A stretch of 64,000 bases of DNA from Pseudomonas sp. 30_B (lineage in GTDB: Bacteria; Pseudomonadota; Gammaproteobacteria; Pseudomonadales; Pseudomonadaceae): NCBI RefSeq assembly GCF_017491605.1, contig NZ_JAFGYY010000006.1, positions 221,118 to 285,117 on the forward strand, read 5' to 3'. The notes under the pieces were generated by a model. The model ran no database searches. It was given only the letters and a program-made list of their open reading frames with translations, and had not been told where the DNA came from. Positions 17,225 through 24,437 of this stretch are shown here, piece after piece. Position 1 is the stretch's first letter. The number at the start of each line of letters is the position of its first letter. The translations under genes were made by a program, and so were the position numbers.

Positions 17225-17890
17225 ATGGCCGACAACCTTCAGGAACAGCTGTACCTGGACCTGCGCCAGGCGCTCTTGAGCGGGCGCTTCCAGCCCGGCG
17301 AGCGGCTCAAGATCCGTGATCTGGCCGAAGAATGGGGCACCAGCCCGATGCCCGTGCGCGCCGCCCTGCAGCGGCTGGTGGCCGAGGGTGCGCTGGAAGG
17401 CGAGCCGCAGCGCTCGCTGCGGGTACCGGTGATGACCCGCGAGCGCTACCTGCAGATCCTGCAGGTGCGGCAGTCGCTGGAGGGCTTGGCGGTGGAGGAT
17501 GCGGCCCGGCATCTGCGCCCGGCCGACATGGACGTGCTGCGCGAATGCACCGAGCGCATGGAAAGCGCGCTGAACGCCCGTGACGTCCAGGGCTATCTCG
17601 ACGCCAACAGCCTGTTCCACCTCACGCTCTACAGCGCCTGCGGTAATCCGACCCTGCTGCGCATGATCGAGGCGCTCTGGCTGCAGGTCGGGCCATTCTT
17701 CAACCGCCTGTTCACCGAGGCCGATTTGTCGCTGCGCCTGAACGACTTCCACGAGGACGCGCTGCGCGCCTTGGAGCGCGGCGATGGCGCAGGCGCGCGC
17801 AAGGCCATCGAGCAGGACCTGGGCTATTGCGGCCAGTACCTGCTCAATCTGCTCGAACTGGAAAGCGGGGGACGGCTGGGGGCGCGATAG
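17225..17890 (+). CDS. GntR/FadR-family transcriptional regulator
   Basis: A 221-residue regulator. The N-terminal winged helix spans residues 8-72 (FQPGERLKIRDLAEEWGTSP then MPVRAALQRLVAEGAL). The C-terminal all-helical FCD effector domain spans residues 80-205, with metal-type ligands expected from DANSLFHLTLY and HEDALRAL. It is divergent from the aminotransferase/glutamine-synthetase-like pair and the two TGTGATCACA operators lie between them, so it very likely controls that pair and itself. It matches PA5525 by position. Inducer unknown, plausibly an amine or carboxylate intermediate. Confidence 0.92.
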   Translation: MADNLQEQLYLDLRQALLSGRFQPGERLKIRDLAEEWGTSPMPVRAALQRLVAEGALEGEPQRSLRVPVMTRERYLQILQVRQSLEGLAVEDAARHLRPADMDVLRECTERMESALNARDVQGYLDANSLFHLTLYSACGNPTLLRMIEALWLQVGPFFNRLFTEADLSLRLNDFHEDALRALERGDGAGARKAIEQDLGYCGQYLLNLLELESGGRLGAR

Positions 17891-17911
17891 GCCCCGCAGC
17901 AAAGCGGACAG

Positions 17912-17955
17912 GATCAGCCAGGAGCGCGGGCGCTGCGCTCAGCTCCTTGCTGATC
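17912..17955. terminator. Hairpin between convergent genes
   Basis: A 14-nt inverted repeat with one mismatch (GATCAGCCAGGAGC facing GCTCCTTGCTGATC) around a 16-nt loop. It is placed between the GntR stop and the convergent lipoprotein stop. There is no T-run, so it is only a possible bidirectional terminator. Confidence 0.4.
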
Positions 17956-17976
17956 GATATCTCACCGTGTCGGCAT

Positions 17977-18189
17977 TCAAGGCGTCTTGATGAAGCGGAC
18001 GTTGTCCTTCTTGATCAGGATCGTTTCGCCATTGAGCTGCTCGAATTCGTAGTAGTCATTGTATTTGTCGTAATCAGAGTGATCCTTCACCAGGATTTCG
18101 CTGCCATCCTGCAGCGTCACCACGGCCTTGTCGGCGCATCCGGCGAGACCGAGCAGCAACAGGCTGGTGAACAGGGCTTTGAACTTCAT
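17977..18189 (-). CDS. YgdI/YgdR-like small lipoprotein
   Basis: A 70-residue lipoprotein. The signal peptide MKFKALFTSLLLLGLAGCAD ends in lipobox LAGC, with Cys18 as the predicted lipidated residue. The mature part has the small SH3-like DUF903 fold pattern: VVTLQDGSEILV, a Tyr/Asp-rich turn and GETILIKKDNVRFI. Asp after the Cys suggests inner-membrane retention by the E. coli rule, but Pseudomonas rules differ. The start at 18189 is fixed by the signal peptide. The physiological role of this family is not known. Confidence 0.88.
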   Translation of the reverse strand: MKFKALFTSLLLLGLAGCADKAVVTLQDGSEILVKDHSDYDKYNDYYEFEQLNGETILIKKDNVRFIKTP

Positions 18190-18298
18190 AGCATCTCCAC
18201 AACAAGGCATCGTGCCTGGCCTGGACAGCAAAGGGGCCGAAGGTACGGTGAGTTGCCAGTGAGACCATCGAAGTGTCAGGAAATTCCGAAGCTCGCGA

Positions 18299-18700
18299 TC
18301 AGGTGTCGAGCCATACGTCGCGTGCCCAGGTCCAGACCGAGTCCCAGGTCTCTTCGGTGAGCTCGCCGTCGGCCCAGAGCACCACTTCGCCGTCCTCGGC
18401 CACCGCGTAATAGTCGTCACCATCGGCGCAGAGCGGGATCAGCTCGCGCGGCAGGCCCATGGCCCAGGCCACGGCGGCCACTTCCGGCAGGTAGGTATGG
18501 GACTGCGGATCGGTCACCGTAACCGGCTCCAGACGCCCATAAACCACGTCGCTGACCTGCAGCAGAAATTCGCGGAATTCCGACGGAATGCCAATCAGCA
18601 GGGCTTCTTCGATCTCCACCAGCAGTTCTTCGTCCGGCAATTCCAGCGGGACGGGAACCGGTTCGTTCGCTTCACGCAGTTTCTCGATCACATCTTCCAC
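18299..18700 (-). CDS. SMI1/KNR4 family protein
   Basis: A 133-residue acidic cytosolic protein with the SMI1/KNR4 (SUKH-like) fold pattern. The segment GIPSEFREFLLQVSDV is near residue 37, then LPEVAAVAWAMGLPRELIPL, the glycine/aspartate turn CADGDDYYAVAEDGEVVLW, and a C-terminal WDSVWTWARDVWL helix. Members serve as immunity proteins against contact-dependent toxins or as housekeeping proteins. No toxin gene is adjacent here, and its place in the conserved PA5525-PA5529-like block argues for a housekeeping role. It is monocistronic. Confidence 0.85.
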   Translation of the reverse strand: MEDVIEKLREANEPVPVPLELPDEELLVEIEEALLIGIPSEFREFLLQVSDVVYGRLEPVTVTDPQSHTYLPEVAAVAWAMGLPRELIPLCADGDDYYAVAEDGEVVLWADGELTEETWDSVWTWARDVWLDT

Positions 18701-18825
18701 AGGCGGGGCCTCTCTACGTCTGGATGGTGGCGCGCTTTATACAGTAGTAGCCGGCACTTCGCGCAAGGCCACTGCCGTGGCGGTGGCCGGACGGGCGGTT
18801 GGAGTGGTGTTGGTGCCTGAGAGCG

Positions 18826-18982
18826 CCCTCACCCCAGCCCTCTCCCAGGGGGAGAGGGGGCCGTTCGGCGAGTTCGGATACACCGGCGTCAGCCGGCAAG
18901 TCCAAGCGACCAGGGCGGATGCTGAATCTTCCGGCCGCTCCAGCCTGCCCCCTCTCCCTCCGGGAGAGGGTTGGGGTGAGGG
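18826..18982. repeat. REPIN-like doublet of the CCCTCTCCC REP family
   Basis: Inverted REP units at 18826-18860 and 18948-18982 with an 87-nt spacer that contains GGCGTCAGCCGGCAAG. Together with the terminator at 19016 it accounts for most of the 358-nt gap 18701-19058. No gene is seen there. Confidence 0.85.
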
Positions 18983-19015
18983 CAAGTCGCCGCGCCGGAC
19001 TTCATCGGGAAACGA

Positions 19016-19040
19016 AAAAGCCCGGCAAGGCCGGGCTTTT
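19016..19040 (-). terminator. Intrinsic terminator of the Tim44-domain gene
   Basis: The stem AAAAGCCCGGC/GCCGGGCTTTT with a 3-nt loop is flanked by A-runs and T-runs, so it can act on either strand. It lies 19 nt past the stop of the minus-strand gene at 19059. Confidence 0.85.
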
Positions 19041-19058
19041 CCAGTGTTGCGTGCAGGA

Positions 19059-19937
19059 TCAGTTCTGACGGATACCCGCCACCAGCCAGGGCTGGTTCTC
19101 GCCCTGGGCACGCTCCATGCGCCAGCTTTCGCTGAAGGGCTCGCCCTGGTCGAAGCGCGAGGTCTTCGACACGCCGCTGAAGGTCAGGGTGGCGATGGTC
19201 TTCTCGGCGTTGTCGTCCACGCCTTCCAGTTGCACATCGAGGTTGTCGATGTAGGTGGACTGGTAGCCGTCGCCCAGGTCGGCGCGCTCCTGCTTGAGGA
19301 ATTGCAGCATCTGCGGGGTGACGAACTCGGCGATCTTGTCCATTTCGTTGGCGTCCCAGTGCTGCTGCAGGGCCATGAAGTGCTCGCGGGCGGCGCCGAC
19401 GAAGCGGGTTTCATCGAACCAGCTCGGCGCGTTGATCACCGGACGGGTATCCATGACCGGACGGGATGCGCCACCGAAGACCGACGGCTGGGTCGGCATT
19501 TCACGCTGCATCGGCGCATGTCCACCTGCCATGGCGGGCTGGTGACCTTGCTGCTGGCGGCGACGGGAGGCGATGAAGCGGAAGGCGATGAACGCGATCA
19601 GCGCGATGATCAGGATGTCCAGGAACTGCATGCCCTGGAAGCCGTCGCCCATCAGCATGGAGGCGAGCAGGCCACCGGCGGCGAGGCCGGCCAGCGGGCC
19701 GAGCCAGCGCGAAGCGCCGCTCTTGGCGGCGGCGCCGGCAGCACCTGCGGCGGCACCGGTCGCGGCCGGGGCGGCGGTGGGGGAAGTCGGGGCGGCAGAA
19801 GGTTGCGCCTGGCGGGTCTGGTGGCTCGGCGCCGAGCCCATGCTCTTGCCGCCACCGAAACGCTTGGCGGCGTTGACGTCGAGGCTGAGCGTCACGGCGA
19901 CACAGAAGGCCATGGCAAGGCTGAGAAAGCGCTTCAT
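19059..19937 (-). CDS. Tim44-like domain membrane protein
   Basis: A 292-residue protein. An N-terminal signal or anchor (FLSLAMAFCVAVTLSL) is followed by an Ala/Gly/Ser-rich low-complexity linker. A hydrophobic pair comes next (GPLAGLAAGGLLASML and ILIIALIAFIAFRFI, near residues 85-135), then a short Gln/Pro-rich stretch. The C-terminal Tim44-like domain spans residues 170-290 (FVGAAREHFMALQQHWDANE and WRMERAQGENQPWLVAGI). The start at 19937 has AAGAGA at good spacing; ATG 19946 is an alternative. Bacterial members are envelope proteins of unknown function. It matches PA5528 by position. Confidence 0.85.
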   Translation of the reverse strand: MKRFLSLAMAFCVAVTLSLDVNAAKRFGGGKSMGSAPSHQTRQAQPSAAPTSPTAAPAATGAAAGAAGAAAKSGASRWLGPLAGLAAGGLLASMLMGDGFQGMQFLDILIIALIAFIAFRFIASRRRQQQGHQPAMAGGHAPMQREMPTQPSVFGGASRPVMDTRPVINAPSWFDETRFVGAAREHFMALQQHWDANEMDKIAEFVTPQMLQFLKQERADLGDGYQSTYIDNLDVQLEGVDDNAEKTIATLTFSGVSKTSRFDQGEPFSESWRMERAQGENQPWLVAGIRQN

Positions 19938-20198
19938 CGTTGTCATTCTCTTGGTTGGTATTCGACGCGCGTCATGTTGCCGAGCAATGCCTTAGAGGAC
20001 CAGTCGGATTTTGTTTCGCGCTGTTGCCCTGTCTTTTTCGGGCTCGCCGCTTAGATGGGGTCTATGGATTCCCTTTCCAAATCAGTCTGTTACTGATTTT
20101 TTCAGAGCCGCCCGCCGGTCGGGTCGGGTGTTAGGCTTCGCTGAGCGAGGCCATTCGCCGCGCGATCCCCAGACCCCACGCCGCGAGGACCGCCGACC

Positions 20199-21962
20199 AT
20201 GCATGCCATCGACTTCATCCAGGACCTCGCGGTGATCATGCTGATCGCCGGCTTCGTCACCATCCTCTGCCACCGCTTCAAGCAGCCGGTGGTGCTGGGC
20301 TACATCATCGCCGGGGTGATCATCGGCCCGCACACCCCGCCCTTCGCCCTGGTGCACGACCAGGAGACGATCAAGACCCTCGCCGAACTGGGGGTGATCT
20401 TCCTGATGTTCTGCCTGGGCCTGGAGTTCTCCCTGCGCAAGCTGTTCCAGGTCGGCGCCACGGCGTTCATCGCCGCGTTCCTGGAAATCACCCTGATGAT
20501 CTGGGCCGGCTTCGAGATCGGCCGGCTGTTCGACTGGAACACCATGGACTCGCTGTTCCTCGGCGCGATCCTGGCGATGTCCTCGACCACCATCATCATC
20601 AAGGTGCTGGGCGACCTGAAGATGAAGAACGAACGCTTCGCCCAGCTGATCTTCGGCGTGCTGATCATCGAGGACATCCTCGGCATCGGCATCATCGCGC
20701 TGTTCTCCGGAATTGCGGTGAGCGGCACGGTGGAAGCCGACCAGGTGTTTTCCACGGTCGGCAAGCTCAGCCTGTTCATGGTCGTCGCGCTGGTCGTCGG
20801 CATTCTGCTGGTGCCGCGCCTGCTGGCCTACGTGGCGAAGTTCGAAAGCAACGAGATGCTGCTGGTGACGGTGCTGGGCCTATGCTTCGGTTTCTGCCTG
20901 CTGGTGGTGAAGCTGGAATACAGCATGATCCTCGGCGCCTTCCTGATCGGCGCGATCATGGCCGAGTCGCGCCAGCTGGTGCAGATCGAACGCCTGATGG
21001 AGCCGGTGCGCGACATGTTCAGCGCGATCTTCTTCGTTGCCATCGGCCTGACCATCGACCCCAAGGTGCTGGTGGACTATGCCGCGCCGATACTGGTGAT
21101 CACCCTGGTGGTGGTGGCCGGCAAGCTGGTGTCCTGCGGCGCTGGCGCCTTTATCGCTGGCAACGACGGGCGCACCTCGATGCGTGTCGGCATGGGCCTT
21201 TCGCAGATCGGCGAGTTCTCCTTCATCATCGCCGCGCTGGGCATGAGCCTGGGCGTGACCAGCGACTTCCTCTACCCGGTGGTGGTCGGCGTGTCGGCCA
21301 TTACCACGCTGCTGACGCCCTACCTGATCCGCTCCGCCGACCCGCTGGCGCTGTACCTGGGGCGCAGCCTGCCGTCGCCCATGGTGCGGGTGTTCAGCCT
21401 GTACGGCGAATGGCTGCGCAGCATCAAGCCGCGTGGCGACAAGGCGATCCTCGCCGGGATGATCCGCCGCATCCTGCTGCAGGTGGGGGTGAACCTGACC
21501 CTGGTGATCGCCATCTTCTTCGGCCTGGCCTACTTCGCCGGGACCATTTCCCAGTGGCTGGCCGATATCGTCGAGCAGGAAGCGCTGCACAAGGCACTGG
21601 TCTGGGGCGCCGCGCTGCTGCTGTCGCTGCCGTTCCTGATCGCCGCCTACCGCAAGCTCAAGGCGCTGGCGATGCTGCTGGCGGAAATGGGCGTGAAGGC
21701 GGAAAGCGCGGGCCGCCATACGGCGCGGGTGCGCCGGGTGATTTCCGAGCTGATCCCGCTGCTGTCGCTGGGCGGCATGATGCTGCTGCTGGCGGCGCTG
21801 AGTTCCAGCATCCTGCCGCCGGGTGAGCTGCTGGTCGTCGTGGCGCTGATCGCCGCGCTGGTGATCGCGGTGTTCTGGCGCTGGTTCATCCGCGTGCATT
21901 CGCGGATGCAGGTGGCGCTGATCGAAACCTTCGAGCAGAACGGCGGTGGGCATCACCCTTGA
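20199..21962 (+). CDS. Kef-type cation:proton antiporter without RCK domain
   Basis: A 587-residue CPA2 antiporter. A Na/H-exchanger core fills residues 5-385 (VVLGYIIAGVIIGPHTPPF, GVIFLMFCLGLEFSL, LSQIGEFSFIIAALGMSLG). Instead of a TrkA-N domain it has about 200 more residues with four further hydrophobic helices and a short basic connector. It is therefore a different subtype from the antiporter at 10435. It matches PA5529 (probable sodium/proton antiporter) by position. The 260-nt upstream gap (19938-20198) has no clear promoter that I can define. Ion specificity unknown. Confidence 0.88.
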   Translation: MHAIDFIQDLAVIMLIAGFVTILCHRFKQPVVLGYIIAGVIIGPHTPPFALVHDQETIKTLAELGVIFLMFCLGLEFSLRKLFQVGATAFIAAFLEITLMIWAGFEIGRLFDWNTMDSLFLGAILAMSSTTIIIKVLGDLKMKNERFAQLIFGVLIIEDILGIGIIALFSGIAVSGTVEADQVFSTVGKLSLFMVVALVVGILLVPRLLAYVAKFESNEMLLVTVLGLCFGFCLLVVKLEYSMILGAFLIGAIMAESRQLVQIERLMEPVRDMFSAIFFVAIGLTIDPKVLVDYAAPILVITLVVVAGKLVSCGAGAFIAGNDGRTSMRVGMGLSQIGEFSFIIAALGMSLGVTSDFLYPVVVGVSAITTLLTPYLIRSADPLALYLGRSLPSPMVRVFSLYGEWLRSIKPRGDKAILAGMIRRILLQVGVNLTLVIAIFFGLAYFAGTISQWLADIVEQEALHKALVWGAALLLSLPFLIAAYRKLKALAMLLAEMGVKAESAGRHTARVRRVISELIPLLSLGGMMLLLAALSSSILPPGELLVVVALIAALVIAVFWRWFIRVHSRMQVALIETFEQNGGGHHP

Positions 21963-21980
21963 TGTCGCTGCCGAACGGGG

Positions 21981-22051
21981 CGTAGGAGCGGACTCTGTCC
22001 GCGATGTTCCGAGCTCGCTGAGAGCTATCGCGGACGGAGTCCGCTCCTACG
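21981..22051. repeat. BIME-type inverted repeat (CGTAGGAGCGGAC family)
   Basis: Outer arms CGTAGGAGCGGACT and its inverse, with inner GTCCGCGAT/ATCGCGGAC, form a near-perfect 71-nt dyad between the convergent antiporter and uvrD genes. It sits exactly at the join between the PA5529-like and PA5443-like blocks. Confidence 0.85.
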
Positions 22052-22078
22052 TATCCCGGTGAGTTCGCTACTAGCGCG

Positions 22079-24259
22079 TCAGATCGCTTCCAGCTTCGCG
22101 TAACCCATCATCAGCCACTTGCTGCCCTCGCTGTCGAAGTTCACCTGCACCCGTGCCTGGGCGCCGGAGCCTTCGAAGTTGAGGATCACGCCGTCGCCGA
22201 ACAGCGGATGGCGCACGGACTGGCCGAGGCTGAAGGGCGTGTCGGGCACGCTGGCGCCGCTGAACAGGTTGCCGCTGCGCTGGTTGCCGGACAGCGGACG
22301 GCTCACCGAATTGGACAGGCGCACTTCCTGGATCAGGCTCGGCGGGATTTCGCGGACGAAGCGCGAGACCTTGTTGTAGGTCTCGCTGCCGTACAGGCGG
22401 CGGGTTTCCGCGTAGGTCATGACCAGACGGTGCATGGCGCGGGTGATGCCCACGTAGGCCAGGCGGCGCTCCTCTTCCAGACGGCCCGGTTCTTCCAGAC
22501 TCATCTTGTGCGGGAACAGCCCTTCTTCCACGCCGGCGAGGAACACCAGCGGGAATTCCAGGCCCTTGGCGCTGTGCAGCGTCATCAGCTGCACGCTGTC
22601 CTCGAAGGCGTCGGCCTGGGTGTCGCCGGATTCCAGCGCGGTGTGGTCGAGGAAGGCCACCAGCGGGGGGGTGTCCTCGTCGTCCGGGGTCTCGAAGGCG
22701 CGGGCGGCGCTGACCAATTCTTCCAGGTTTTCCACCCGAGCCTGGCCTTTCTCGCCCTTTTCTTCCTTGTGGTAGGTGATCAGGCCGGATTGCTCGATGA
22801 CGATCTGGGTCATCTGGTGCAGCGGCATGCCTTCCACCTTCAGCGCGAGCAGGTCGACGGCTTCGAGGAAGCCGCTCAGCGCACTGGCGGCGCGGCCGGC
22901 CACGGCCTTGGCGGCGATCACGTCGTTGATCGCGCGCCACATCGAGGTGCCGTTCAGGCGCGCGGCGTTGCGGATCGCCTCGACGGTTTTCTCGCCGATG
23001 CCGCGTGGCGGCACGTTGATCACCCGCTCCAGCGCGGCGTCGTCGTCGCGCAGGCGGATCAGGCGCAGGTAGGCCAGGGCGTTCTTGATCTCGGCGCGCT
23101 CGAAGAAGCGCTGGCCGCCATAGATGCGGTAGGGGATCTTTTCCCGCAGCAGCGCCTCTTCCAGCACCCGGGACTGGGCGTTGGAGCGGTAGAGGATGGC
23201 GATTTCGCTGCGCTTGAGGCCGTCCTTGCGCAGGGCGTCCTCGATCGTCTCGACGATGTAGCGCGCCTCGTCGTGCTCGTTGAAGCCGGCGTAGAGGGTG
23301 ATCGGATCGCCGTCGACGCCGTCGGTCCACAGCTCCTTGCCCAGGCGCCCGCTGTTGTTGGCGATCAGGGCGTTGGCGGCCTTCAGGATGGTCGCGGTGG
23401 AGCGGTAGTTCTGCTCCAGGCGGATGTCCTCGGTGCCGGCGAAGTCATCGGCGAAATGCTGGATGTTCTCGATCTTCGCGCCGCGCCAGCCGTAGATCGA
23501 CTGGTCGTCGTCGCCCACCACCATCAGGCTCTCGCCGCCCTTGGCGAGGAAGCGCAGCCAGGCGTACTGCACGGCGTTGGTGTCCTGGAACTCGTCCACC
23601 AGGATATGGCGGAAGCGCCGCTGGTAGTGCTCCAGCAGGCTCGGGCGGTTGCGCCAGAGGTCCAGCGAGCGCAGCAGCAGCTCGGCGAAGTCCACCACGC
23701 CGGCGCGGGCGCAGGCTTCTTCGTAGGCCTGGTAGATGCTGACCATGGTCGACAGGTACAGGTCGCCACTGGCCTGGATGTTCTGCGGGCGGTTGCCCTC
23801 GTCCTTCTGCCCGTTGATGAACCACTGCGCCTGGCGCGGCGGCCAGCGCTGTTCGTCGAGGCCCAACTCGCGCACCACGCGCTTGACCAGGCGCAGCTGG
23901 TCGTCGCTGTCGAGGATCTGGAAGTTCTCCGGCAGGTTGGCTTCCTGCCAGTGCGCGCGCAGCAGGCGGTGGGCCAGGCCGTGGAAGGTGCCGACCCACA
24001 TGCCCGCCGGGTTGATCCCCAGCAGCTGCTCGATCCGCGCGCGCATCTCGGCGGCGGCCTTGTTGGTGAAGGTCACGGCCAGGATGCTGTGCGGCGAGGC
24101 GCGCTCGACCTGGATCAGCCAGGCGATGCGGTGCACCAGCACGCGGGTCTTGCCGGACCCGGCGCCGGCGAGCACGCGCTGGCGCCCCAGCGGCGCGGCC
24201 ACGGCCTGGCGCTGCGGGTCATTGAGGGAGTTGAGCAGGAGGGAGAGGTCGTCATTCAT
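22079..24259 (-). CDS. uvrD: DNA helicase II
   Basis: A 726-residue superfamily 1A 3'-5' helicase that unwinds DNA in nucleotide-excision and mismatch repair. Seen are the Q-motif LNDPQRQAV, Walker A LAGAGSGKT near residues 27-35, motif Ia AVTFTNKAAAEM, motif II LVDEFQDTN, motif III VVGDDDQSIYGWRGA, motif IV LEQNYRSTATIL, motif V VQLMTLHSAKGLEF and motif VI RRLAYVGITRA. The C-terminus ends in a Tudor-like domain (VRHPLFGDGVILNFEGSG). The start at 24259 (MNDDLSLLLNSLN) matches the family; the upstream extension is not conserved. Full length. Confidence 0.97.
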   Translation of the reverse strand: MNDDLSLLLNSLNDPQRQAVAAPLGRQRVLAGAGSGKTRVLVHRIAWLIQVERASPHSILAVTFTNKAAAEMRARIEQLLGINPAGMWVGTFHGLAHRLLRAHWQEANLPENFQILDSDDQLRLVKRVVRELGLDEQRWPPRQAQWFINGQKDEGNRPQNIQASGDLYLSTMVSIYQAYEEACARAGVVDFAELLLRSLDLWRNRPSLLEHYQRRFRHILVDEFQDTNAVQYAWLRFLAKGGESLMVVGDDDQSIYGWRGAKIENIQHFADDFAGTEDIRLEQNYRSTATILKAANALIANNSGRLGKELWTDGVDGDPITLYAGFNEHDEARYIVETIEDALRKDGLKRSEIAILYRSNAQSRVLEEALLREKIPYRIYGGQRFFERAEIKNALAYLRLIRLRDDDAALERVINVPPRGIGEKTVEAIRNAARLNGTSMWRAINDVIAAKAVAGRAASALSGFLEAVDLLALKVEGMPLHQMTQIVIEQSGLITYHKEEKGEKGQARVENLEELVSAARAFETPDDEDTPPLVAFLDHTALESGDTQADAFEDSVQLMTLHSAKGLEFPLVFLAGVEEGLFPHKMSLEEPGRLEEERRLAYVGITRAMHRLVMTYAETRRLYGSETYNKVSRFVREIPPSLIQEVRLSNSVSRPLSGNQRSGNLFSGASVPDTPFSLGQSVRHPLFGDGVILNFEGSGAQARVQVNFDSEGSKWLMMGYAKLEAI

Positions 24260-24437
24260 GGGGCGGCATTCTACCGGTGGGGCCGAAACCCGGGCAAACC
24301 GGACCGCCGTTCGGCGGATTCCCGACGAAAGTTGGGCAGGCAGCCGGCGAAATGCCATCTGTGATGCTGTCAGCGGAGGATTGTCCTCGGTTATGCTCCG
24401 CCGACTCTTAGGCCAGAACCTACAAGAAAAACTGCCT

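Noticed and set aside
18299..18700. SMI1/KNR4 protein as evidence of a toxin-immunity locus
   Set aside because: No toxin, Rhs, CdiA or secretion gene lies nearby and the gene sits in a conserved housekeeping order, so only the family call is kept.
22208..24364. A 718-codon plus-strand frame opposite uvrD
   Set aside because: Antisense shadow; uvrD shows all helicase motifs on the minus strand.
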